Positions 36,701 through 44,894 of a stretch of DNA of 64,000 nt are shown here, in pieces. How positions within the stretch are numbered: the stretch's first letter is position 1; each line of letters starts with the position of its first letter. The position numbers and the translations under genes were made by a program. Under the pieces are notes generated by a model that was given only the letters and a program-made list of their open reading frames with translations, was not told the DNA's origin and searched no databases. Location of the stretch: assembly GCA_002688175.1 (NCBI GenBank), contig NZCC01000053.1, positions 1 through 64,000 of the forward strand, read 5' to 3'. This DNA comes from Chromatiales bacterium. Lineage in GTDB: Bacteria > Pseudomonadota > Gammaproteobacteria > Steroidobacterales > GCA-2729495.

Positions 36701-37546
36701 TCACTTTTTTAAAGCCACTTTCCCGTCTGCTCTAACCGGTTCGACGGGTTCTTTTTTTAGTGTCTCGATCCAGCGTATTTCAAGTGCCGTCTGCTTGCCG
36801 ACAAGCGCCTGTCGCAGGCTGTCAGGCATAACTGCCTCAGTGTCTGATAGTGGGATTCTCCCGCCCATGATTTCAGCAAATTGCTGCGGGTGTCGTGGCG
36901 CATTTTCGGGTTCCGCATAACCAACGGGAAACAGTGGCAGGTTGTTATCGAGGGCGTACTTGTCTGTTGCTCCAAGTGTATGCAGCATTTCATGTGCGAT
37001 AACAAAATTATTCTTTTTCTGCATTTTGCGATCGGCGAATACGTGTACGACTCCCAGCATACCTTTTTGCATGCCGAGTGAATGTGGCACCCTGGGGCGT
37101 ATTTTCGGGTCATGACAGACAATGAACAGACGAATGTCCGGTGTGGCACCCGGTTGATTTTTTGTTGCCTGGTGTGCCCACCAGCGTAATTGAATGCTCC
37201 ACAGTGCGACAGATATCGGGTTACGGCTTTCAGGTGGTGCCGGTGGCTGTTCGGCAATCGGCAAGCCGATATCAATACGTATTGGTCGGTCGATTGCGAC
37301 GCCGTAGCGGTGGGTTTCCTGCTCCATGAATTGTTCAATGGCGATGAAATGTTTCGTTGTGAGTTTATCAATATAGTTTTTCGTCGCGGATTGTTCATCC
37401 GCAGAAATAGGGTAGAGCGTGACCCATAGAGGTTCTTCCCAGCTTGTTGAGCGGGCACGACTCAGGTAACTGCCGCCGGCGATGATCAGCAGTAGCGTCA
37501 ACAGAATCAGTTGGCGCAGTGAACGGATATAATTTCCTTTGGCCAT
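36701..37546 (-). CDS. Membrane-anchored metzincin-like metalloprotease
   Basis: 281 residues from ATG 37546. One N-terminal transmembrane anchor (LRQLILLTLLLIIAGGSYL) leads to an extracytoplasmic domain. The zinc-binding consensus HExxHxxGxxD is present as HEMLHTLGATD. About 40 residues on, AEIMGG could form the Met-turn. The protein is otherwise unlike well-known families. It probably acts as a periplasmic peptidase; substrate unknown. It stands alone. Confidence 0.72.
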   Translation of the reverse strand: MAKGNYIRSLRQLILLTLLLIIAGGSYLSRARSTSWEEPLWVTLYPISADEQSATKNYIDKLTTKHFIAIEQFMEQETHRYGVAIDRPIRIDIGLPIAEQPPAPPESRNPISVALWSIQLRWWAHQATKNQPGATPDIRLFIVCHDPKIRPRVPHSLGMQKGMLGVVHVFADRKMQKKNNFVIAHEMLHTLGATDKYALDNNLPLFPVGYAEPENAPRHPQQFAEIMGGRIPLSDTEAVMPDSLRQALVGKQTALEIRWIETLKKEPVEPVRADGKVALKK

Positions 37547-37900
37547 AACAATTGTCCGGCGTATCGTGATCTGAATCCCCGATATTGAACGGGCTCTGCC
37601 GGTTGGCTGCAATTACAGGTAGCCTAGGCTATTTGAGAATTGTTTTCCGTGAACTGTGTTACTCCGGATGCCTGCAAATTTATGCTCAGTCGAGCTGCCA
37701 TGTTAGCGGGATGCGGCTTTCATTAAATGGCATAGTTACCGGAAAGGCCTGCAAAACAGGCGAACACATAAGCAGCCGCTATCTGTAGCGGTTCTGGTCA
37801 GGGCGATACACTGTTGCAGGTGTGCTGTTAGTGCTTTGCCCGGGTAGTCAATACCGGTTTCGAAGCGCTCCGGCTTCGGGATGCAGGAGCTTGAGGTTCA
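37547..37900. other. Intergenic stretch, no gene seen
   Basis: I see no convincing coding sequence. Three short hairpins occur: GCCTG/CAGGC at 37747-37761, CCGCTA/TAGCGG at 37776-37791, and CGAAGC/GCTTCG near 37862-37879. The last lies just past the cold-shock gene and may be its transcript end. Confidence 0.4.
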
Positions 37901-38107
37901 CTAACTGTCAACGCTGACTTTTGAGGCTTGCTGTCCTTTCGGACCTGTCTCAACTTCGTAGCTGACGGTCTGTCCTTCGAGCAATTTGTTGTCGGCTCCA
38001 CCTTCAATCGCTGAGCAGTGGACGAAAATATCATCGCCCCCCTCAGCCGGCACGATAAAGCCGTAACCCTTGGACTCGTTAAACCATTTGACGGTACCAG
38101 TCGCCAT
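37901..38107 (-). CDS. CspA-family cold-shock protein
   Basis: 68 residues from ATG 38107 (ATG 38113 adds two). The RNA-binding motifs are intact: RNP1 KGYGFI and RNP2 DIFVHC, and the opening is [14 protein letters not shown] single OB-fold that melts RNA secondary structure, acting in the cytoplasm. The gene has a candidate promoter nearly 200 bases upstream, giving the long leader typical of cold-inducible csp genes. Confidence 0.93.
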   Translation of the reverse strand: MATGTVKWFNESKGYGFIVPAEGGDDIFVHCSAIEGGADNKLLEGQTVSYEVETGPKGQQASKVSVDS

Positions 38108-38302
38108 GATCATGTTTCCTCTTTACTTACCGTGGTTCGCCCACATGATCAGTTGCAGTTGCAGGTATCGGCAGCGTTCTGCTGGCGTACATATCTTCAT
38201 GTAGTACGAACGACATCGGGCCATTTGTGCTCTGGCAAGTTACGAGATAAAGGCAAAGTCTCATCCTGTAGAGCCGAACACAAATGCCTTTAGACCCTGA
38301 CT

Positions 38303-38330
38303 AAGATACGGTCCCGGGAGAAATATGCAA
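38303..38330 (-). promoter_or_regulatory. Candidate promoter of cold-shock gene
   Basis: On the minus strand TTGCAT (38330-38325) is followed after 16 bases by TATCTT (38308-38303). This would give a 5' leader of about 185-190 bases before the cold-shock ORF, similar to cspA-type leaders that act as RNA thermometers. It is a prediction from hexamers only. Confidence 0.35.
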
Positions 38331-38428
38331 GCGTTCACAGAGTGGCTTGAGTCGGCCCCGCGGCGGTTACAGGGGCAGTCATCAAAATGCATGTAACCTG
38401 TTGTAATATAAATATAATATAAGAATTA

Positions 38429-39226
38429 TTACCAGCCGATATCTGAACCGTCTGCAAAGCTCAGGAATCGTCCGTTGTCTTCAGCCGTCAGTCTGTCGAT
38501 GAGCGCGATCATTTTTGCAACACTTTCGGGAGGTTCAATTGCATTGGGGATTTTTATTCCGCCGGGTTTCATCGTGTTGACCGTGCCGGGTGATATCAGG
38601 GTGAGTGTGATGCCCTGTTTTGGTGCCTCGAAAGAAAGCGTATACATGAACATATTCAAGGCGGCTTTACTTGCGCGATAGCTATACATCATCGGCATTT
38701 TTGGGCCCAGTTCAAATGAAGCTGCCTTACTTGAAATAATAATAATTTTCTTTTGTTGCGATGCTGCGACATGTTTCATGAAAGCCTGGCTAAGTTTCAG
38801 TGGTCCAGATGCATTGACCTCGAAACTTTTTGTCGCCATGTTAAAATCGATACCCTTAACTCGCTTAAAGGCCGAGACATATTTTGGTGTCAGGCCGGCA
38901 TTGCTGAGTAAAACGTCGATCGCTTGATCGGCATAAATGTCTGCCAGCCAATCGATCCTCGTGTGGTCCGTAACATCGAGTTGCTCGATAATGATATTTG
39001 AATCTTCGCTGGCCAGGGCTTTAAGCGCCTTGGCTTTCTTCGGATTGCGCGCTGTAGCAATGATGTTCCAGTCTAAAATGGAATATTGCCGTACAAACTC
39101 GAGGCCAATACCACGATTTGCCCCAGTAATCAGCACGGTGGGTTTGTCGGCTTCGAGGCCTGCATTTACGGTTCCGGACAGGGCGGAGAGGAACAGTAGC
39201 AGCAGACCGTTAATTAAATTGCGCAT
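38429..39226 (-). CDS. SDR-family oxidoreductase with Sec signal peptide
   Basis: 265 residues. A clear signal peptide (INGLLLLFLSALSGTVNA) precedes an SDR domain with TGANRGIGLEF, SNAGLTP and YRASKAALNMF. Same subfamily as 26463-27161. The exported location of a dinucleotide enzyme is unusual. Stands alone between the cold-shock gene and pdxH on the same strand. Confidence 0.82.
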   Translation of the reverse strand: MRNLINGLLLLFLSALSGTVNAGLEADKPTVLITGANRGIGLEFVRQYSILDWNIIATARNPKKAKALKALASEDSNIIIEQLDVTDHTRIDWLADIYADQAIDVLLSNAGLTPKYVSAFKRVKGIDFNMATKSFEVNASGPLKLSQAFMKHVAASQQKKIIIISSKAASFELGPKMPMMYSYRASKAALNMFMYTLSFEAPKQGITLTLISPGTVNTMKPGGIKIPNAIEPPESVAKMIALIDRLTAEDNGRFLSFADGSDIGW

Positions 39227-39287
39227 GTCAGTTTCCTGTTAATAGTATTGTGCCTGGTTAGTATTTATTGCCACAACCTGTGAGTGG

Positions 39288-39935
39288 TCAGGGCGCGAGG
39301 CGGGCCAGATCCCAACCGGATTTTCCGGCCGTGAACATAAATCGGTCATGCAGGCGGTTTTCTCGGCCTTGCCAGAACTCGATGCTGTCGGGAATGACGC
39401 GATAGCCGCCCCAGAAAGAGGGTAATGGGATTTCGCCTTTGGCGAACTTCAGTTTCACCTCGGTAAACTTGTTTTCCAATACTGAACGTGAAGAAATGAT
39501 GCTGCTTTGTCGTGACACCCAGGCGCCGATCTGGCTGTCGCGCGGGCGGCGCATGAAATATCGTATGTTGTCAGCTGTACTGATACGTTCGGCTTTACCC
39601 TGGATCTTGATCTGGCGATGTAGTTCATGCCAGTAGAACAGCAGTGCGACGTTTTCGTTCCGGCTGATTTCATTCGCTTTCCGGCTATCGAGATTCGTGT
39701 AGAACACAAAGCCCTCTTCATCGTAATACTTTAGAAGTACCGTGCGGATGGATGGCTGGCCGCCCGGTGCAACCGTCGCGATGCTCATCGCATTTGCATC
39801 CATGGCCTCGGCCAGCAAAGCTTCGTTGAACCAGGTGTCAAACTGTACAAACGGATTTGGATTGAGATCTGTTCTATGTAGCGGCTTAATGCTGTATTCG
39901 CGTCGCAGATCTGCAATATCCCTGTTTATTTTCAC
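39288..39935 (-). CDS. pdxH: Pyridoxamine 5'-phosphate oxidase
   Basis: 215 residues, the usual length. It oxidises pyridoxamine or pyridoxine phosphate to PLP using FMN, in the cytoplasm. Family motifs are LRREYSIKPL at the start, RTVLLK, FYTNLDSRKA, FYWHELHRQI, ESWV-like GAWVSRQSS, WGGYRVIP and the C-terminal WDLARLAP. Apparently complete and functional. Confidence 0.95.
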   Translation of the reverse strand: MKINRDIADLRREYSIKPLHRTDLNPNPFVQFDTWFNEALLAEAMDANAMSIATVAPGGQPSIRTVLLKYYDEEGFVFYTNLDSRKANEISRNENVALLFYWHELHRQIKIQGKAERISTADNIRYFMRRPRDSQIGAWVSRQSSIISSRSVLENKFTEVKLKFAKGEIPLPSFWGGYRVIPDSIEFWQGRENRLHDRFMFTAGKSGWDLARLAP

Positions 39936-40057
39936 GTCAGGTATCCATAAAGATCAATTGCAGCATAGCCTAATCAGTTCAGCCGCACTTGCAAGGGTTG
40001 GGGCGCTGACCGGATCCATAACACCAGAGCGGACACAAGAATCTATTGGGCGGTTGG

Positions 40058-40762
40058 TCAGCGGTTGACGATAAGGCAATTCTGTCGGAGCTTCTTCAGT
40101 GCTGCGCATGCATCACGGGCTTCCATGCCGGTCATCGGCACGCTCTTGAGTCGAAACATGCTGCGCTCACTATCCGGACTCGGAGCCTCGATTAGCACGG
40201 GACCGAGCAGGGCTTCGGGCGCCATCGCTACGAGTCGCCGTAATTCCTGTTCTGCAGCAGCAACTGTCCGGAAAGCCGCAAGTTGTAGTCGGAAATTGCC
40301 AGGTCGTTCTTTTGGTTTGGCCGCTTCTTCAGCCTCGATGGTTGCCGTCAGTATCAACTGGGCTTCAGGTGTTTGCGGTGCGTCAGGGTATGTTTTAACG
40401 AATACCTCGACCGCTGCCTTGTTGCTGTCTTTGAGGATTTCTTCCCAGTGGTCGTCACGCTGAATTACATATACCCGTTCCCGAGCGGTGGCGACATATT
40501 CACTGTCGGCATACTTGTCAATGAATACCTGGTAGGCTGTGAGTGATTTCTTGAACTCGGCTCGCTCCCATGCGCGAATAACTTTTAGTTCATCGATTCG
40601 AATGCGTGCTTGCGCAACAAATTCACTATTTGGATGCTTGGCCAGGAATTCAAGATAGGCATTCTGGCTGTCATCACGAGTAGCAAGGTTCCAGTCCTTT
40701 TCAGGGCTTGCGCACGCTGCCAGTACCAGGGAGACAGAAAAAATAATAGAGCGGAATTTCAT
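40058..40762 (-). CDS. SPOR-domain lipoprotein
   Basis: 234 residues. A lipoprotein signal (SLVLAACAS) leads to helical repeats resembling a tetratricopeptide or Sel1-like arrangement (AYLEFLAKHPNSEFVAQARIRI; AYQVFIDKYADSEYVATA). A C-terminal SPOR-like domain follows (FRLQLAAFRTVAAAEQELRRL) ending at LIVNR. SPOR domains bind denuded peptidoglycan at division sites. Probably an outer-membrane lipoprotein in the periplasm. Confidence 0.8.
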   Translation of the reverse strand: MKFRSIIFSVSLVLAACASPEKDWNLATRDDSQNAYLEFLAKHPNSEFVAQARIRIDELKVIRAWERAEFKKSLTAYQVFIDKYADSEYVATARERVYVIQRDDHWEEILKDSNKAAVEVFVKTYPDAPQTPEAQLILTATIEAEEAAKPKERPGNFRLQLAAFRTVAAAEQELRRLVAMAPEALLGPVLIEAPSPDSERSMFRLKSVPMTGMEARDACAALKKLRQNCLIVNR

Positions 40763-40960
40763 TCGAGCAGTTAAATTTCACCGATGTTGCTGACAGGCCG
40801 GACGACTCCGCCATTTGTTCTTATCGTAACCGCAATTGAGGTCGTATGCATCGTCGAAGTTCGGACCAGTCAGGCAATCGCCAGCCGGCATATATGACTG
40901 TCGGGATTTTTCTTGACTGAATGGCTATTTTGATCGTCATGTGAGCCGGCTGTTGCTTGA

Positions 40961-42367
40961 TCAGGGTAAGGCCGACGCACTCGGGTCTTCGCTCAGCGGA
41001 AAGATCAGTTTGACAAGTAATCCGGGTTCGTTGTCCTCAAGCTCAAGACGTGCGCCGTGTCGTTGTATGATGGCCTGTACGAGGCTGAGCCCGAGACCGG
41101 CACCCGGTTTTGAGCGACTTTCATCCAGTCGAAAAAAGCGTTGCAATACCTGTTCGTATTTGTTTTCAGGGATGCCTGACCCTGAATCCATTACCGATAG
41201 TATTGTGTGGTTTGGGTTGCACCGCAGACTGATAGATACTTTACCGCCGGTCGGGGTGTATTTGATCGCATTGTCGAGCAGATTGGTAATGGCCTGGAAC
41301 AGAAGATTCCGGTCACCGCGCACTTCGATCATACCGGGTGCATCGCAACTCAGACTGATGGATTTCTCATCTGCTAGTGCTTTGTACAACTCATAGCCAT
41401 CGCGAACACATTGACTCAGATTAATCGGATTCAATGCCGTTTCATAAGTTCCGGATTCGATACGTGCAATGCTAAGTAACGAGGCGAATGTTGCCAGCAG
41501 GCCATCTGCATCTTCAATACAGTTGTCGATTTCCTCAATTTCGCCGGAGTCCGCAATCTGACGAAGATCCTCAAGTCGGTTTCGCAGGCGCGTGAGTGGC
41601 GTACGCAGGTCATGGGCAATGTTGTCAGAAATATGCTGAATGTTGCTCATCAGCGATTCGATCTGATCCATCATCGCATTCAGGTTATTCGCCAGTTCAT
41701 CAAACTCATCGCCACTGCCGGTTGTGATGATCCGTTGCGTGAGGTCACCATCCGTGATGCGTTTGCCGGTTGAGTTGAATTGTCCGACGCGGCGCAATAC
41801 GTTGTTGCTCATCATGAGACCACCGGTCAGCGCCAGGGCCAGTGTGATGGCCAGCCCCCAGAATAAGGTTCTATCGAACAGCCGTGTCAGTTGTGTCAGC
41901 ACTCGTACTTTCCGGCCGACGAGCAGGCGCAGATCTGGTTCCGGCGCCAAGACCCTCGCTCGAACCATAATGCTTTCACCGGTCGTTTCAGAGTACTCGA
42001 ACGTAACCCAGCCATCGACATCTGCGATTAGTGTGGGCCACTTGCTGGCACTTCCTACCATTGAGGTGAGATTGGCATCAGCCAGCAAATAAATCGCATC
42101 ACCGTCAGGATTGGCGCTGATGCGCATGGCGATGATGCGAGCCAATCCCTGTGGGCCGCGTTGTCTATATTGTTCGTTGAGTCCGGCAATATCCGTCTGG
42201 ATCGCGGCCTTGGTTTCCTGTTCAACGTAGTCTGTCGTGGACCAGCTTATGAAAATAAACAGGACTGTTACGGATAAGAAAAACAATACCATGTACCTGA
42301 GTGTCAACAGGAACGTGGTTGTGCGTAGCTGATCAGCCAGTCGTATCAATTTTATATCCTGCGCCAC
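40961..42367 (-). CDS. Sensor histidine kinase
   Basis: 468 residues. An N-terminal helix (MVLFFLSVTVLFIFISW), a periplasmic sensor domain (about 45-165) and a second helix (LFWGLAITLALALTGGLMM), followed by HAMP. The phospho-acceptor His is in AHDLRTPLTRLRNRL, the N box is NLLDNAIKYTPTGG, and the G boxes are DSGSGIP and GAGLGLSLVQ. The start overlaps the response regulator by 35 bases, so the pair is translationally coupled. Signal unknown. Confidence 0.9.
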   Translation of the reverse strand: MAQDIKLIRLADQLRTTTFLLTLRYMVLFFLSVTVLFIFISWSTTDYVEQETKAAIQTDIAGLNEQYRQRGPQGLARIIAMRISANPDGDAIYLLADANLTSMVGSASKWPTLIADVDGWVTFEYSETTGESIMVRARVLAPEPDLRLLVGRKVRVLTQLTRLFDRTLFWGLAITLALALTGGLMMSNNVLRRVGQFNSTGKRITDGDLTQRIITTGSGDEFDELANNLNAMMDQIESLMSNIQHISDNIAHDLRTPLTRLRNRLEDLRQIADSGEIEEIDNCIEDADGLLATFASLLSIARIESGTYETALNPINLSQCVRDGYELYKALADEKSISLSCDAPGMIEVRGDRNLLFQAITNLLDNAIKYTPTGGKVSISLRCNPNHTILSVMDSGSGIPENKYEQVLQRFFRLDESRSKPGAGLGLSLVQAIIQRHGARLELEDNEPGLLVKLIFPLSEDPSASALP

Positions 42368-43013
42368 GTACCGTGTGGATTAACGGCATTGCAAAATCTT
42401 TATCAATTTTTGCCCGCAGGCGGCTGATATGTACATCGATGACATTGGTTTGCGGATCGAAATGATAGTCCCAGACATTTTCCAACAACATCGTTCGCGT
42501 GACGACCTGCCCCTTATGCCTTAGAAGATACTCGAGCAATTGAAAGTCACGTGGCTGCAACGTGATTACCTGATCATCACGGCGGACTTCTCTGGAAAGC
42601 AGGTCCATGTGCAGGTCTGCGATGCTCAGCTCTGTTTCGGTTGTTGTTTGTCCCATCGATCGGCGGGATAGAGCTGTGATACGAGCTTCCAGTTCGCTGA
42701 ATGCAAACGGTTTGACTAGATAATCGTCGGCGCCTGCTTGCAGTCCCTTGACCCGGTCATCAACCTGGCCAAGGGCGCTGAGAATCAGGACCGGTGTATT
42801 GTCGTCGGAGGCGCGTAGCGTGCGCGTGATCGACAGGCCGTCAACGCCTGGCAGCATTCGATCGACGATCAACACATCGTAGGATTCGGTTGTGGCCATG
42901 AACAGTCCATCTTTACCGTTATCCGCGTGGTCGATAGTATGCCCGGCCTCCTTGAAGCCTCGGACGATGAAGTCGGCGACACTGCGGTCATCTTCAATTA
43001 ATAGGATTCGCAT
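42333..43013 (-). CDS. OmpR-family response regulator
   Basis: 226 residues from ATG 43013; the ATG at 43058 would add 15 residues without support. The receiver has the acidic pair EDD, phospho-Asp in LIVDRMLPGVDG, and the conserved Lys in DDYLVKPF. The C-terminal winged-helix domain is typical (LQPRDFQLLEYLLRHKG; VDVHISRLRAKID). It controls transcription with the kinase that follows. Inverted repeats upstream (43151-43184) could be its own sites. Confidence 0.92.
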   Translation of the reverse strand: MRILLIEDDRSVADFIVRGFKEAGHTIDHADNGKDGLFMATTESYDVLIVDRMLPGVDGLSITRTLRASDDNTPVLILSALGQVDDRVKGLQAGADDYLVKPFAFSELEARITALSRRSMGQTTTETELSIADLHMDLLSREVRRDDQVITLQPRDFQLLEYLLRHKGQVVTRTMLLENVWDYHFDPQTNVIDVHISRLRAKIDKDFAMPLIHTVRGAGYKIDTTG

Positions 43014-43364
43014 GGGGTAATCTGCTAGTCGATCCGGCTGGTAGCCTAGCAGACGCAAGACCGATATGAATGATTATGTTAAATATCGGCAGCTGAGCTG
43101 CATGGCCTGGTTAATGTTTCAATCTAAGTTTATGTATTAGAAGGTATTAATGCCAATCTGGCAACATTACAAAGAATTAATGTTACGGAAATCGGTTGGT
43201 TATGTGTGTCTCGCTATACTTCTTACATCGATTGAAATACGACTTATCAGCTGAACCGGCAAGACTTGCGTCATCACCCCTAAGTATGTGTTGCCTGTTT
43301 CTGAATACTAACAAGATTGCGTCGCGGTTTTAAAAGATTTGCTAACCTCCAAGCAATAATAATG
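43014..43364. other. Intergenic region upstream of response regulator; candidate small RNA
   Basis: No convincing protein is encoded. It has two inverted repeats, TGCCA/TGGCA (43151-43163) and AACATTA/TAATGTT (43163-43184), near the response-regulator promoter side. A plus-strand -10 box TATACT lies at 43215-43220, although the -35 is weak. The strong plus-strand terminator at 43365-43396 has no gene before it, so an RNA of roughly 170 bases starting near 43227 is likely. Confidence 0.4.
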
Positions 43365-43396
43365 AAAGCCCGGTTTCCCCCACCGGGCTTTTTTTT
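43365..43396 (+). terminator. Strong orphan rho-independent terminator
   Basis: AAAGCCCGGT at 43365-43374 pairs with ACCGGGCTTT at 43382-43391 around TTCCCCC, followed directly by an eight-base T-run. It is oriented for plus-strand transcripts, yet the nearest upstream gene is on the minus strand. It therefore probably ends a non-coding RNA. Confidence 0.85.
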
Positions 43397-43636
43397 GTCC
43401 TGTGTTTGCCCATTAGTGATTTTTTGAGATGACTTCAATGCCTGTGCAAGGTCGGCAGCAATAAATCGTGGATGTGCTAAGACTATTGTTGTCTAAGTGC
43501 TGAAAATCGTAACTCGGTGGTAAAGACTACGCCAGTGCGGTGGGGCGTCGGTTATATTGCAGGAACGAATCCAGAGCGTGTTGATGCTGAGTAGTTTTTG
43601 AGTGTGTGTTCAGGTGCCCTGTACCAGGATGACCCG

Positions 43637-43667
43637 CATAAAAGAAGGCCCGCTTGCGCGGGCCTTC
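43637..43667 (-). terminator. Rho-independent terminator of 34-codon gene
   Basis: On the minus strand, GAAGGCCCGC and GCGGGCCTTC form a ten-base-pair stem with loop GCAA (43667-43644), followed by TTTTATG. It lies about 30 bases after the stop codon of the small ORF. Confidence 0.8.
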
Positions 43668-43695
43668 GTGAGATCGGGTAAGCCCAACTTCAGGA

Positions 43696-43800
43696 TCAGT
43701 CTCTCGATCCGATCGTCCAGGCAGGCAAAAAAGGATATGGATCTATTGCCGAGCCAGGTTGCGAGGATTGTTGGGATACCTTTAGACTCTCACTAGACAT
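43696..43800 (-). CDS. 34-residue protein with a 12-base Shine-Dalgarno match
   Basis: The ORF starts at ATG 43800 and ends at TGA 43698-43696. The N-terminal half is Ser/Gln-rich (MSSESLKVSQQSSQPG), and the C-terminal half is Pro/aromatic (DPYPFLPAWTIGSRD). Directly upstream, AGGAGGTGATCC is complementary to the complete 16S rRNA tail over 12 bases at ideal spacing (seven bases from AGGAGG to ATG). It has its own promoter (43837-43866) and terminator (43637-43667), so it is a self-contained expression unit. No modification or export gene adjoins it, so calling it a RiPP precursor or toxin would be a guess. Function unknown. Confidence 0.68.
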   Translation of the reverse strand: MSSESLKVSQQSSQPGSAIDPYPFLPAWTIGSRD

Positions 43801-43836
43801 GGGATCACCTCCTAGATGTTGTTGGGCCAGTCCGGG

Positions 43837-43866
43837 AGTATGTCTTGTCCGACATGGGCTTAGCAA
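43837..43866 (-). promoter_or_regulatory. Promoter of 34-codon gene
   Basis: On the minus strand TTGCTA (43866-43861) and CATACT (43842-43837) are separated by 18 bases, with transcription expected near 43830, leaving a leader of about 30 bases that carries the long Shine-Dalgarno. Prediction from hexamers only. Confidence 0.5.
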
Positions 43867-43925
43867 CCGTATTTATCGATTTATGGGTACCAGTGGTCAG
43901 CTGAGTGCGTAAAACAGGATCTGGA

Positions 43926-44828
43926 TCACAATCCGTCAAGGTATTGTTCCTGACGTCTGCGCTCGGCTGCATCCGGTAGCCGGCCCAGTGCCGCGCCAAG
44001 ATTATCGACTACGTGCCGGCTTTGGGTCATGCCCGGGATTGCACAGTTAACGGCGGGGTGGGAAATCACGTATTTCAGGAAAAACTGTGCCCAGCTGGTG
44101 CAGTCAAATTCAATAGCCCAATCGGGCAGAGGCCGATCACCGACCTTCTTGAACAGTGCGCCACGGCCCAGTGGCAGGTTTGCCAGTACCGCGATGCCCT
44201 TATCAACTGCCAATGGCAGGATGCGCTCGGCGGCTTCGCGGTCAACCAGACTGTAGTTCACCTGGATGAAATCCAGCGGGTATTTATTCATCACATCAAG
44301 AAATTCAGTGAATTGATTGCCGCGTGAGGTGGTAATGCCGACATAACGAATGCGTCCGGCGATCTGCTGTTCGCGTAGTACCGGTAACATGGTGTCTACG
44401 CCGCGCAGATTGTGTGACTGCACCAGGTCAAGCTGTTCGGTTTGCAGTTGTGTGAATGAGTTTGCCAGTCGCTCCGGCCCGCTATCGTCAGCTGCGCGGT
44501 CGGACTTGGTCGCGACGAAAAGTTGATCGCGAATGCCGAGAGTTTTGATCAGCTGACCAAGGATAGTTTCAGAACTGCGGTATATTGGTGCGGTATCGAT
44601 CAATGTACCGCCGTGTTCATGGAAAGTTCTGAGTGCTTGTTTCAGGCATGCCTGATGCTCGGCATCACCAATTGAATAACGGTTGGTACCAAGGCCGATC
44701 ACCGGGAGAGTTTCGCTGGTGCCAGGAATGGTTTTGCTAATAACTTTCACGGCCCTTGCCTTTAGCGGGTTCCAGTTAAGGCTGAGGGCGACACCAGTGG
44801 CTTGTTTGATGAGTTGGCGGCGGTTCAT
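43926..44828 (-). CDS. Aldo/keto reductase with Tat-like signal
   Basis: 300 residues. The N terminus MNRRQLIKQATGVAL has a twin-arginine motif with a short hydrophobic part. The TIM-barrel catalytic tetrad is intact: Asp and Tyr in DTAPIYRSSE, Lys in VATKSD and His in VQSHN. Others of this exported AKR group are known in proteobacteria; substrate unknown. Reads toward the 34-codon gene, which starts 125 bases after its stop. Confidence 0.85.
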   Translation of the reverse strand: MNRRQLIKQATGVALSLNWNPLKARAVKVISKTIPGTSETLPVIGLGTNRYSIGDAEHQACLKQALRTFHEHGGTLIDTAPIYRSSETILGQLIKTLGIRDQLFVATKSDRAADDSGPERLANSFTQLQTEQLDLVQSHNLRGVDTMLPVLREQQIAGRIRYVGITTSRGNQFTEFLDVMNKYPLDFIQVNYSLVDREAAERILPLAVDKGIAVLANLPLGRGALFKKVGDRPLPDWAIEFDCTSWAQFFLKYVISHPAVNCAIPGMTQSRHVVDNLGAALGRLPDAAERRRQEQYLDGL

Positions 44829-44894
44829 GTCAAATCCTCATATTGAAATGAATCGGAGCTCAGCATCAGGGGCCGGGCTGATCTATTTTCATGA

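Noticed and set aside
43277-43340. Fifteen-codon plus-strand ORF before the orphan terminator
   Set aside because: No Shine-Dalgarno and no start context; a non-coding RNA is a better explanation.
43602-43796. Plus-strand 64-codon frame in the intergenic region
   Set aside because: It runs across the terminator and antisense to the 34-codon gene, and has no ribosome-binding site or family.
43696-43800. 34-codon gene as a PQQ or RiPP precursor
   Set aside because: The PqqA Glu-x3-Tyr motif is absent, and no radical SAM, cyclase, peptidase or exporter gene adjoins.
43798-43815. Sequence identical to the 3' tail of 16S rRNA (GGATCACCTCCT on the plus strand)
   Set aside because: No other 16S similarity upstream; it is the reverse complement of a long Shine-Dalgarno serving the minus-strand ORF.
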